Assembly (NCBI RefSeq): GCF_017310545.1
Contig: NZ_CP066203.1
Coordinates: forward strand, 1,860,001 to 1,924,000
Source of the DNA: Methylacidimicrobium sp. B4
Lineage (GTDB): Bacteria > Verrucomicrobiota > Verrucomicrobiia > Methylacidiphilales > Methylacidiphilaceae
Direction of reading: 5' to 3'
DNA: 64,000 nt
Shown piece by piece: positions 1 through 7,111 of the stretch (the stretch's first letter is position 1; every line of letters starts with the position of its first letter). The notes under the pieces were generated by a model. It did no database searches. It was not told the DNA's origin and saw only the letters and a program-made list of their open reading frames with translations. The position numbers were made by a program, and so were the translations under genes.

Positions 1-158
1 GTCTTCGGGTGGATTTCTACCCGCAAGTCGCGTGCGGGCCCGATGCTCTTTCGGGCCGCGGCAAGCAGGGCCGATTGCATGGCTTCCAGAAAGGCTTCGC
101 GATGAATGCCCTTCTCCCTTGCCATGTATTCGATGATGGCCAAGACTTCTTGATTCAT
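1..158 (-). CDS. nusA: Transcription factor NusA, N-terminal part (runs off window)
   Basis: Read on the minus strand from the ATG at 158, this frame gives 52 residues beginning MNQEVLAIIEYMAREKGIHR and continuing with EAFLEAMQSALLAAARKS. That matches the NusA N-terminal domain, which binds RNA polymerase near the RNA exit channel and modulates pausing, intrinsic termination and antitermination. The rest of the gene lies beyond base 1. A GGAG Shine-Dalgarno sits six bases before the ATG. Upstream it faces lpxI, so nusA is the first gene of its transcript, with no rimP directly before it. A terminator-like hairpin lies in its leader. Identification rests on the conserved N-terminus only. Confidence 0.85.
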   Translation of the reverse strand, partial: MNQEVLAIIEYMAREKGIHREAFLEAMQSALLAAARKSIGPARDLRVEIHPK

Positions 159-180
159 GACGGTCTCCGGCGATACTTCC

Positions 181-223
181 AAAGAAAAAAAGTGGAAACT
201 CTGCAAGTTTCCACCTTTTCTTT
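181..223 (-). promoter_or_regulatory. Intrinsic-terminator hairpin in the nusA leader (possible attenuator)
   Basis: The minus transcript carries stem GTGGAAACT (214-206), loop TGCAG, and stem AGTTTCCAC (200-192), followed at once by seven T, a C and three T (191-181). The stem is a perfect 9 bp, and A/T flanks can extend it. It lies 22 bases before the nusA start codon. No gene ends here, because nusA and lpxI both start outward from this region. It therefore cannot be an ordinary end-of-gene terminator. An attenuator sensed by NusA itself is the natural reading, but that is inference. Confidence 0.75.
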
Positions 224-246
224 GCAGCAGAATCGCCTTGCCAAAA

Positions 247-275
247 AAGTTACGAACGGTTCTTCCAACGGTCAA
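247..275 (-). promoter_or_regulatory. Candidate sigma-70 promoter for nusA
   Basis: On the minus strand, TTGACC (275-270) is followed by 17 bases and TAACTT (252-247). The -35 matches five of six consensus bases and the -10 three of six. Transcription would start near 240 and read through the hairpin at 214-192 before reaching nusA. No better pair is seen between the two divergent genes. Assigned from sequence only. Confidence 0.4.
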
Positions 276-338
276 GGTTTGAATTGCTCCGGGTTGCTCC
301 GGAGCGGCGCGGGACGAGAAAAGCGGAGGCAAAGTCTC

Positions 339-1184
339 ATGCACGGCCACGAGGGCGACCAAACGGATGGCTTGGGGTTGATCGCCGGTCGCGGAGTCTA
401 TCCGGTTTTAGTGGCTCGGGCCGCGCGCCGTGCCGGAGTCGATGGGCTCAGCACGGTCGCCTTCGTCGGGGAGACCGATCCGGAGATCGAGAAGCTCAGC
501 CGTCGGGTCGAGTGGCTCCGCGTCGGGCAGCTGGGGAGCCTGCTCCGCTTCTTTCGTCGTAGCGGCGTCTCCCGGGCCGTCATGGCGGGGGCGGTCGCCC
601 CCTCCCATCTTTTCGACTTGCGGCCCGATCTGAAAGCTCTTTTGCTCCTGGCCCGCCTCAAGGTCAGAAACGCCGCCACCATCTTCGGGGCGATTGCAGA
701 GGAGCTGCGGGGGGTCGGGGTCCTGCTTCTGCCGGCGACGACCTATCTGGAGGAGGAGCTGGCTCCCGCCGGCCATTTCGGTGGGCCGCCTCTTCGTCCG
801 CGACAAAAGGAAGATGCCGAGTTCGGGTTTCGGATGGCGAAGGAGATTGCTCGGCTCGATATCGGACAATCCCTGGTGGTCAAGCAGGGCACGGTGCTGG
901 CCGTGGAGGCGTTCGAGGGCACCGACAAGACCCTGGAGCGCGGGGGCGGCCTCGGGCGCGGCAAGGCCGTTTTAATCAAGGTGAGCAAGCCGGACCAGGA
1001 CTTTCGATTCGACGTGCCGGTGATCGGACGACAGACGATCGAGATGGCCAGCAAGTCGGGGGTGGCGCTCATCGTCTGCGAGGCGGGAAAGACGCTGATC
1101 CTGGAGAAGGAGACGGTCGTCCAGCTCGCCCAGGAGCTGGGAATTTCTCTTTACGGAATGCAGGAGGATGGAGAAAACGCATGA
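339..1184 (+). CDS. lpxI: UDP-2,3-diacylglucosamine diphosphatase LpxI
   Basis: LpxI hydrolyses UDP-2,3-diacylglucosamine to lipid X and UMP in lipid A synthesis, the alternative to LpxH. The 281-residue product has the usual family length. Its N-terminal domain opens with GLIAGRGVYPVLVARAAR. The C-terminal catalytic domain contains SLVVKQGTVLAVEAFEGTD (about residues 178-196) and KSGVALIVCEAGKTLILE. The frame is open upstream to base 9, but ATG 339 has a GGAGG nine bases before it and starts just ahead of the conserved fold, so the earlier start is rejected. The stop overlaps the start of the next gene by four bases, and lpxB follows in the same operon. Confidence 0.93.
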   Translation: MHGHEGDQTDGLGLIAGRGVYPVLVARAARRAGVDGLSTVAFVGETDPEIEKLSRRVEWLRVGQLGSLLRFFRRSGVSRAVMAGAVAPSHLFDLRPDLKALLLLARLKVRNAATIFGAIAEELRGVGVLLLPATTYLEEELAPAGHFGGPPLRPRQKEDAEFGFRMAKEIARLDIGQSLVVKQGTVLAVEAFEGTDKTLERGGGLGRGKAVLIKVSKPDQDFRFDVPVIGRQTIEMASKSGVALIVCEAGKTLILEKETVVQLAQELGISLYGMQEDGENA

Positions 1185-2113
1185 TGCAGCCTATTGAGAT
1201 TGGGGTGATCGGGGTCGGCCATATCGGTCGGCACCACGCCCGTATCTGTTCGGAGCTTCCTCAAACCAAGCTGGTCGGCGTCTTCGATGTCGATGCCCAG
1301 CGCTGCCGAGAAGTAGCAGAGCTCTATCGAACGGAGCGGTTTCGTTCTGTAGAGGAGCTTGCCGCGAGCTCTCAGGCGGTGACGATCGCAACCCCCACCG
1401 GAACGCACTTCCCGGTTGCCGCGGTGTGCCTGGAGATGGGCTGCCATGTGCTCGTCGAGAAGCCGATCGCGGATCAAGTGGAGCATGCGCGGAGGTTGGT
1501 CCTTCTGGCACGCGAGAAGGGCCTGCTGCTGCAGGTAGGCCACGTGGAACGGTTCAACCCCGCCTTCCAGGCCATGGAGCCGCTTCTTCGCGCTCCCCGG
1601 TTCATCGAGGCGCACCGCCTCTGTCCCTATCCTGGGAGGAATACCGAGATCGGCGTCGTCTTCGACCTGATGATTCACGACCTGGAGATCGTCCTCCATC
1701 TGGTTCGGGCGCCGGTGGCCTCGATCGACGCGGTTGGGGTGGCCGTCCTGAGCCCGACCGAGGATATCGCCAACGCGCGCCTCCGATTCGCCGGGGGAGC
1801 GGTTGCGAATTTGACCTGCAGTCGGATCAGCCCGGAAAAGATGCGGAAGATCCGCATCTTTCAGGATGACGCCTACCTCTCCCTCAACTACGGGGAGCAG
1901 TGTGGGGAGATCTATCGCAAGAAGGACGGGAGGATCGAACGGGAGCCGATCCCGATCGAAAGGGATGAGCCTCTTCGGCTCCAGATCGCCTCGTTCATCG
2001 ACTGTGTCCGTTCCCAGATGACACCCCTCGTGGATGGAGGAAAGGGGGTTGCGGCCCTGGACCTGGCGATGCAGATTTCGGATCGGATCGGTGAGGGAAT
2101 GACGTCTCCATGA
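1181..2113 (+). CDS. Gfo/Idh/MocA-family oxidoreductase in the lipid A operon
   Basis: The 310-residue product has an N-terminal NAD(P)-binding Rossmann motif (GVIGVGHIGRHH, residues 8-19), the family EKPIA motif near residue 95 and the C-terminal sugar-oxidoreductase fold. It overlaps lpxI by four bases (ATGA) and lpxB by four, so the three genes are translationally coupled. Members of this family oxidise hydroxyls of nucleotide sugars. GnnA, which makes the 3-keto UDP-GlcNAc for 3-amino lipid A, is one of them. A role on a lipid A precursor fits the context, but no GnnB aminotransferase is present in the window, so the substrate is left open. Confidence 0.85.
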   Translation: MMQPIEIGVIGVGHIGRHHARICSELPQTKLVGVFDVDAQRCREVAELYRTERFRSVEELAASSQAVTIATPTGTHFPVAAVCLEMGCHVLVEKPIADQVEHARRLVLLAREKGLLLQVGHVERFNPAFQAMEPLLRAPRFIEAHRLCPYPGRNTEIGVVFDLMIHDLEIVLHLVRAPVASIDAVGVAVLSPTEDIANARLRFAGGAVANLTCSRISPEKMRKIRIFQDDAYLSLNYGEQCGEIYRKKDGRIEREPIPIERDEPLRLQIASFIDCVRSQMTPLVDGGKGVAALDLAMQISDRIGEGMTSP

Positions 2114-3378
2114 CGAGGTCGTACCGCAGGAGAAAGTTCTATCTGGTTGCCGGCGAGCCGAGCGGCGATACCCTGGGAGCGCTTTTGATCGAAGCGCTCC
2201 GGCGGCAAGAGCCGGGAGTGATTTGCCGCGGCGCCGGAGGGCCCAAGATGGCGGCTGCGGGTCAACGGCAGAGTGTTGACCTCACGAAGCATGCGGTCGT
2301 CGGCCTCGTGGAGGTGTTGCGCCACTACCCGGACCTGCGGAAGATCTTCCGTCGCCTGATCCGGGAAATCGAGGCCGCTCGGCCTGACGCGGTGGTGCTG
2401 ATCGACTACCCCGGTTTCAACCTGCGGCTGGCTGGGGCGCTGCGCCGCCGTTTTCCCTCGGTGAAGCTGATCTATTACGTGAGCCCCCAGGTATGGGCCT
2501 GGAAGTCCGGGCGCGCCGAGCTTTTGTCGGAATCCGTCGATGAGCTCCTCGTCCTCTTCCCGTTCGAAAAGGAGTGGTATGTCCATCGGGGGAGCCCGCT
2601 CGCTGTATCCTGGGTGGGGCATCCGCTCTGGGACCGCCTCCTGGACAACGAGACGGAGGAGCGGAACTCGGGCCGGATGACGGTCGCGCTCCTGCCCGGG
2701 AGCCGGGAAAGCGAAATTGCGCGTCATCTGCCGCTGCTTCTGGAAGCGGCTGCGGAGATGGAACGGCAACGGGATGACTTGGATTTTCTCTGGATTACCC
2801 CCGATGCGCGCCGAGAGGCTTGCGTCCGCGAGGCCTTGGGTCTCTACAGGCCGAGCGGCACGGTCCGCCTTCGCGTCGGTTACGCTCTTTCCCATCTGGC
2901 CCGATGCGATCTGGCGCTCCTCTGCTCCGGGTCGGCTTCGCTCGAATGCGCGGCAGTAGGCACCCCGCAGCTCCTCGTCTACAAGGCCAACCCCATTACC
3001 TACAGCGTAGCCAAGCGGGTGGTCCAGGTCCGCTTCTTGAGCATGGTCAACCTGTTGGCCGACCGGCAGATCGTCCCGGAGCTCGTCCACGAAAGAGTGA
3101 CGCCGGGTGCCATCGCCGAAGCGGCGCTGCAGCTGTTGGCCAAGCCCGACGAGCGCGATCGCATGATTCGGGCGATGCAAGAGACCCTGCGGCCGATCGC
3201 CGCCCCGGGGGCGAGCGCCCGGGCCGCGGCCCGCGTTTTGGCGATAGCCGCCCGCCCGAGCAAGATGCGGAAGGCGGAGCTGCCGGGAATCGGCAGGCGC
3301 ACGCTGGCGAAAAACGCTCCTGCGGTGCCCGAAGCATCCCCAGCGGGCACCTGCGCTTCGGAAGGTCGGCCGAACTAG
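2110..3378 (+). CDS. lpxB: Lipid-A-disaccharide synthase
   Basis: LpxB condenses lipid X with UDP-2,3-diacylglucosamine to form the lipid A disaccharide at the inner membrane. Family motifs are present: AGEPSGDTLGA near residue 14, YYVSPQVWAWKSGR near 127, LLPGSRESEI near 197 and CSGSASLE near 275, typical of GT19 glycosyltransferases. At 422 residues it is about 40 longer than usual. The excess is a basic, alanine-rich C-terminal tail after residue 375. Its ATG overlaps the preceding oxidoreductase stop. A hairpin at 3417-3435 follows. Confidence 0.95.
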   Translation: MTRSYRRRKFYLVAGEPSGDTLGALLIEALRRQEPGVICRGAGGPKMAAAGQRQSVDLTKHAVVGLVEVLRHYPDLRKIFRRLIREIEAARPDAVVLIDYPGFNLRLAGALRRRFPSVKLIYYVSPQVWAWKSGRAELLSESVDELLVLFPFEKEWYVHRGSPLAVSWVGHPLWDRLLDNETEERNSGRMTVALLPGSRESEIARHLPLLLEAAAEMERQRDDLDFLWITPDARREACVREALGLYRPSGTVRLRVGYALSHLARCDLALLCSGSASLECAAVGTPQLLVYKANPITYSVAKRVVQVRFLSMVNLLADRQIVPELVHERVTPGAIAEAALQLLAKPDERDRMIRAMQETLRPIAAPGASARAAARVLAIAARPSKMRKAELPGIGRRTLAKNAPAVPEASPAGTCASEGRPN

Positions 3379-3416
3379 GCGGGACGTCTTCTCCGCTGCC
3401 CGAAGCCTGGTCTTGG

Positions 3417-3435
3417 GCCTTCCCCCGGGGAAGGC
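3417..3435. terminator. Hairpin between convergent lpxB and the TPR gene
   Basis: The stem GCCTTCCCC (3417-3425) pairs perfectly with GGGGAAGGC (3427-3435) around a single central base. It sits between the stop codons of the convergent lpxB and the gene ending at 3436, so it can serve both strands. There is no strong T-run on either side, so it may be a weak or Rho-assisted terminator. Confidence 0.5.
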
Positions 3436-4839
3436 TCACTTCCCTTTCGCGGTGGGCAAGCGCAAGAGCAGCTCGGGCGGGTCGGCTCGCTGAGCCTGCA
3501 GGATCCCGCTGTAAAAGAGGCGAAAGACATAGCCATAGAAGCGCTGGTGCGGGACGGGATGATCGAGGCGATAGGTCACCCGGAGAACCTCGGCGCGATT
3601 GCCTCCCCAGCGCGGAAAGGCATTCTCGAATCCGGCGGTCACCTCGGCATTGGTCGGCACGATGATGCCCGCGTCGATCTGATCATAAGCGTAAAACTGA
3701 TAGCTGATTTGACCGAGCGCGATCTTCGTCCGGGAGTCGGCTCCGATGCGGAAGCGGAAGACCAGTTGCTGACCGAACGGGCTGCCGTTACCGCTGCTCC
3801 GTTCGACTCCGAGGAGCTGGAGGGGCGTTTTGGCCCGATGAAGAAAGGCCGTTTCGCTCGAGTCCATCCCTTCCGCTTGCGCCGCTTCCTCGAGGTGGCT
3901 GCGGGCTCTTTCGTAGGATGCCCCCGCGGCGGGTCCCATCGAAACGAGCCGACTCCAGTACTCCGTCGCCCGGGAAAGATTCTTCTCTTCCTCGGCTAGT
4001 TCGCCCTGCCATTCCAGGATGGCCGGATTTTGCGGATCGAGATCCTCCGCCCGGGAGAGGGCGGCACGCGTGAGCTCCCGGTCGCCCTCGTTCTTGAACC
4101 GCTTCGCTTCCTGAAGCAAAGCGGTGACCCGCTCTCGGTTGGTCAGCGCGGGAGGGGCCAGACGTCCTCCGGTCGGGCGTGGATCGAGCACGAGGGAGAG
4201 GGAATGCCCGTCGTAATGGGTCGATGGAACGGGAGGGCGGGGAGCGAGGAGCGATGGAATCGGCGGACCCTGTGCCGCATTCGCGGCGACCGCGGGGAAC
4301 AGGAGAGCGGGCGCGTGCGTGTCACCCTTGATCCGGTGGCGGAGCCAGAATACCGAAAGGAGTGCCAGTCCTTGGACCGCCACGACGAGGGCGGCGAACC
4401 AGAGGGACCAAGCGTAGATCTTCGAGGCCACTCGCCCCGGCGGCATCGGCGCGCGTGGCGGAGGAGCAGAGGCTTGGGGCAGGGAAGGAGGTGGCGGAGG
4501 CGGAGGAATCGGAGGTGGCGTCTTCACGGGCCCCACGGCGGTCGTAAGAGCGGGAGCCTCCGGAGGGGCTGTTGGGCCTCGCGTGATCGGAGAGCTCGAA
4601 AAAGGAGAGCTCCCCGTTGGAGCCGGAAGGGGGGTGGCATCCCGGTTGCCGGCGAGAAGGAGGGGCAAACGCTTGGCCGCGGCCCGGAGCGCGGCGGCGT
4701 CGATCCTCTTGACCGCAGCAGGGGATGCCAAGCCGGGAGCCAACGAATCGATCGGGGCGGGCGCCGAGGCGAAGGAAGACGTTGATTCTCGATTCGGTGA
4801 GACTAAGCTATCTGCGTCAGCTCTTTTCTGATCTTGCAT
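3436..4839 (-). CDS. Single-span membrane protein with TPR-like periplasmic domain, function unknown
   Basis: About 467 residues. The cytoplasmic N-terminal part is rich in Pro, Ala and Ser, with a proline run near residue 115. One membrane helix follows (WSLWFAALVVAVQGLALLSV), then a TPR-like stretch around AKRFKNEGDRELTRAALSRA and DPQNPAILEWQGELAEEEKN. The C-terminal beta-rich domain has no family I recognise. The start is uncertain: ATG 4839 overlaps the divergent sigma-factor ATG at 4838 and has no clear Shine-Dalgarno, while the frame stays open to 4941. Its position beside the sigma factor suggests an envelope-stress role, but only by context. Confidence 0.65.
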   Translation of the reverse strand: MQDQKRADADSLVSPNRESTSSFASAPAPIDSLAPGLASPAAVKRIDAAALRAAAKRLPLLLAGNRDATPLPAPTGSSPFSSSPITRGPTAPPEAPALTTAVGPVKTPPPIPPPPPPPSLPQASAPPPRAPMPPGRVASKIYAWSLWFAALVVAVQGLALLSVFWLRHRIKGDTHAPALLFPAVAANAAQGPPIPSLLAPRPPVPSTHYDGHSLSLVLDPRPTGGRLAPPALTNRERVTALLQEAKRFKNEGDRELTRAALSRAEDLDPQNPAILEWQGELAEEEKNLSRATEYWSRLVSMGPAAGASYERARSHLEEAAQAEGMDSSETAFLHRAKTPLQLLGVERSSGNGSPFGQQLVFRFRIGADSRTKIALGQISYQFYAYDQIDAGIIVPTNAEVTAGFENAFPRWGGNRAEVLRVTYRLDHPVPHQRFYGYVFRLFYSGILQAQRADPPELLLRLPTAKGK

Positions 4840-5443
4840 GGAAAAACCCACGCCGGATACTCCGATACGAGAGCCTACGGATCGCGAGCTCGTCCTCTCC
4901 TTGCAGAACGGGGATCTTGGCGCGTTCGACCAGCTTGTCAAGCGGTATCAAGCGCGCCTTTATCGCGTGATCTATGGCGTCCTGCTCCATCACGACGACA
5001 CCAATGACGTTCTCATGGAAACGTTTGTGAAGGCGTACCGCAATATGGGCCGCTTTCGGATCGGAGCCTCCTTTTACACCTGGATTTACCGGATCGCAAT
5101 CAATACAGCGATCAGCCACCGGCGAAAGTTCGCCCGCTTGCGGCTGGCCGGCGGCTCCTCCGGCGGTGGAGAAGACGAGGAAAGGACGCCCGAGGCGTTC
5201 GTGGACGAGTCGGCGGGAAAGGAAGCTCTGCGGAAGATCGAGCTTCAAGAGCTGCATCAGGAGCTCGAGCAAGCGCTCCAACAGTTGAGCGAGGCCCACC
5301 GGGCCGTCGTTACCCTCTTCGACATCGAAGGGTTGAGCCATGCCGAAATCGGCAAAATCGTGGGCTGCTCCGAAGGGACGGTTCGTTCCCGGCTCTTTTA
5401 CGCCCATAAACGTTTGCGGGAGTTGCTGCGTAATTATGTTTGA
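4838..5443 (+). CDS. ECF-type RNA polymerase sigma factor (sigma-70 family)
   Basis: The 201-residue product has sigma region 2 at about residues 25-90 (DQLVKRYQARLYRVIYGVLL, then TFVKAYRNMGRF and FYTWIYRIAINTAISHRRK). Region 4 lies at about 145-195, with the HTH GLSHAEIGKIVGCSEGTVRSR. There is no region 3, so it is group 4 (ECF). Between the two domains lies a Gly/Glu-rich linker. The downstream genes encode a membrane protein in the anti-sigma position, a dead HtrA and a MotB-like protein, which suggests envelope sensing. The start codon overlaps that of the minus-strand gene and lacks a good ribosome site. Confidence 0.92.
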   Translation: MEKPTPDTPIREPTDRELVLSLQNGDLGAFDQLVKRYQARLYRVIYGVLLHHDDTNDVLMETFVKAYRNMGRFRIGASFYTWIYRIAINTAISHRRKFARLRLAGGSSGGGEDEERTPEAFVDESAGKEALRKIELQELHQELEQALQQLSEAHRAVVTLFDIEGLSHAEIGKIVGCSEGTVRSRLFYAHKRLRELLRNYV

Positions 5444-5481
5444 CGCCGTCGTCGCCGACGGAGCAAAGTTTGGAGTCAACG

Positions 5482-6003
5482 ATGAAGGGACGGCAAGAGA
5501 GCGAGACGAAATTGAACGAGCAGTTGCGAATCTTTTTTGGTCATCGTCTGGCGGAGAAGGCGACCCCCGAATATTTCGAAGGAATGCTCGGGCAGGTGCA
5601 TCGCCGGTTGCGTCAGGAGCTCGTTGGTCGGCCTCGCTGGTGGGATCGGCTTGCGGAACTGATCGCTCCCTCGCTCCCGGAGGTGCGCCCGCTGCTCGTT
5701 CGGTTGGCCCTCCCGGCAGTCCTTTTCGCCGCGGTTGTGGGCTTCGCTCTGCAGCACGAGCGCCTGACTCCAGCTGCACGGCAGGTGGCGCTTGCGACCT
5801 CGCCTTCGCCGGCTCATCTCGTCAGCACAGGTCCGGATCTGCTCTGGAACTTGAGAGGGGACGGGGAGCCGTCCATCGTCGCGCCGAGAGCGGCGTCGGG
5901 AGTCGGGGAGGAGAGGACAACCAAGGCAAAAGACCGGGAGAATGGAGGACGATCGTTCGTGAGTGTGCTTCCCGTCCGGTATGAAGCCAGCGTTGACTTT
6001 TAA
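5482..6003 (+). CDS. Putative anti-sigma factor (small single-span membrane protein)
   Basis: The 173-residue product has a charged cytoplasmic N-terminus (RIFFGHRLAEKATPEYFEGM and QVHRRLRQEL), one membrane helix near residues 66-88 (VRLALPAVLFAAVVGFAL) and a short polar periplasmic tail. This is the layout of membrane anti-sigma factors, and it directly follows the ECF sigma gene. The zinc-binding HxxxCxxC motif of ZAS-type anti-sigmas is absent, so the assignment rests on position and topology. ATG 5482 has GGAG six bases upstream. A TTG at 5440 overlapping the sigma stop is the alternative. Its 3' end overlaps the next gene by 23 bases. Confidence 0.55.
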   Translation: MKGRQESETKLNEQLRIFFGHRLAEKATPEYFEGMLGQVHRRLRQELVGRPRWWDRLAELIAPSLPEVRPLLVRLALPAVLFAAVVGFALQHERLTPAARQVALATSPSPAHLVSTGPDLLWNLRGDGEPSIVAPRAASGVGEERTTKAKDRENGGRSFVSVLPVRYEASVDF

Positions 6004-7054
6004 GCTTTCCCTTAGCGCCGTTCTTCTCTTCTGGTCGAGCGCGATTTCCTGCTTGGCATGGCAGGAATCGGTCGCCACTCTCGGCTCGGAGGTGAGCCGG
6101 GTGTTCGGCAGCGCACGGAATGGCGCTGTCCGCGTCCGGGTACGGCACGACTCGACGGAGACGGTCGGTAGTGGCTTCTTCATCGATGCCACTGGCACGG
6201 TCGTCACCCTTTCGGATCTGGTCTCTCAAGGACAAGAAATTCGGGTGGAGTCGGAGAGCGGCGTGCTGCCCGCCGTTCTGGTCGGGCAGGATAGCCGCAG
6301 CGGGTTGGCCCTTCTGCGGACTCAATCGAGCCGCGCCACGCCCTTTCTCCGGTTTGCCTCGGGAACCGAGATGGCGCCGGGATCGTTTGTCGTGGGAGTG
6401 GGATACCCCTTCAATCTCTCGGCCTCCCCGATCGTGGGTGTCGTGCTGGGGGCGGACCGGCAGTTTCAGGACCGTCTCTTTTGCGTCTCCCACTTGCGCG
6501 TCGACATCACTGTCAGCCCGGGAGAGCTCGGAGCACCGCTCCTCAACCTGCAGGGCTTGGTTGTCGGGGTTGTTAGCATGGTTGTGAACGAGGGAAGATG
6601 GGCCTACGCGTTGCCCGGAAAGGCTGCGACGCGCGTGATCGGCGACATGCGGCAGTATGGGCGGGTCCGCTACGCATGGGCGGGGGTCGGCGTGGCTCGG
6701 GTCGGAGACGACCGGACGCAGAGCACGGTCATCGTTACCCGACTCTTTCCGAACTCGGCGGGGAAGGCGAGCGGACTGCAGGAAGGAGATCGCCTGGAGC
6801 GGATCAACGGGAAACCGGTCCACCGTCTGTCGGACGTGGTGGATGCCTCCTTTTATGCTCCGGTCGGCCAGCCGATCACCGTTGCCGTCTCCCGAAACGG
6901 GAAAATCAAGCGCTTCTCGCTGCTCGCCGACGAGCGGCCTCCAGACAATCCGGGAGGAGCCCCCGGCTCCCCCTCGGTCACGCTCGAAACGTCGTCGACG
7001 GAGCGCGCTCCCGGAGGACCCGTTGAGAAAACGATCGGAGCCGGTCCAAATTAG
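5981..7054 (+). CDS. HtrA/DegQ-like PDZ protein with the whole catalytic triad lost
   Basis: The 357-residue product opens with a signal peptide or membrane anchor (residues 8-27, KLSLSAVLLFWSSAISCLAW), then a trypsin-like domain of the HtrA type and one PDZ domain near residues 250-320 (FPNSAGKASGLQEGDRLERI). The HtrA scaffold is clear (GSGFFIDATGTVVT, GVGYPFNLSASPIVGVVLGA). At the TNNHVV position it reads TLSDLV (His to Asp79), at the SDLA position SGLA (Asp to Gly108), and at GNSGGP it reads GELGAP (Ser to Leu183). It should not be a protease. A binding or sensing role for misfolded envelope proteins is inferred from the PDZ domain and the sigma-factor operon. Confidence 0.85.
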   Translation: MKPALTFKLSLSAVLLFWSSAISCLAWQESVATLGSEVSRVFGSARNGAVRVRVRHDSTETVGSGFFIDATGTVVTLSDLVSQGQEIRVESESGVLPAVLVGQDSRSGLALLRTQSSRATPFLRFASGTEMAPGSFVVGVGYPFNLSASPIVGVVLGADRQFQDRLFCVSHLRVDITVSPGELGAPLLNLQGLVVGVVSMVVNEGRWAYALPGKAATRVIGDMRQYGRVRYAWAGVGVARVGDDRTQSTVIVTRLFPNSAGKASGLQEGDRLERINGKPVHRLSDVVDASFYAPVGQPITVAVSRNGKIKRFSLLADERPPDNPGGAPGSPSVTLETSSTERAPGGPVEKTIGAGPN

Positions 7055-7111
7055 AGGCTGCGATCGGACGTTGCTTCTCCTTCGGATGCGCCCGATCGGA
7101 GGAACCTCGCG

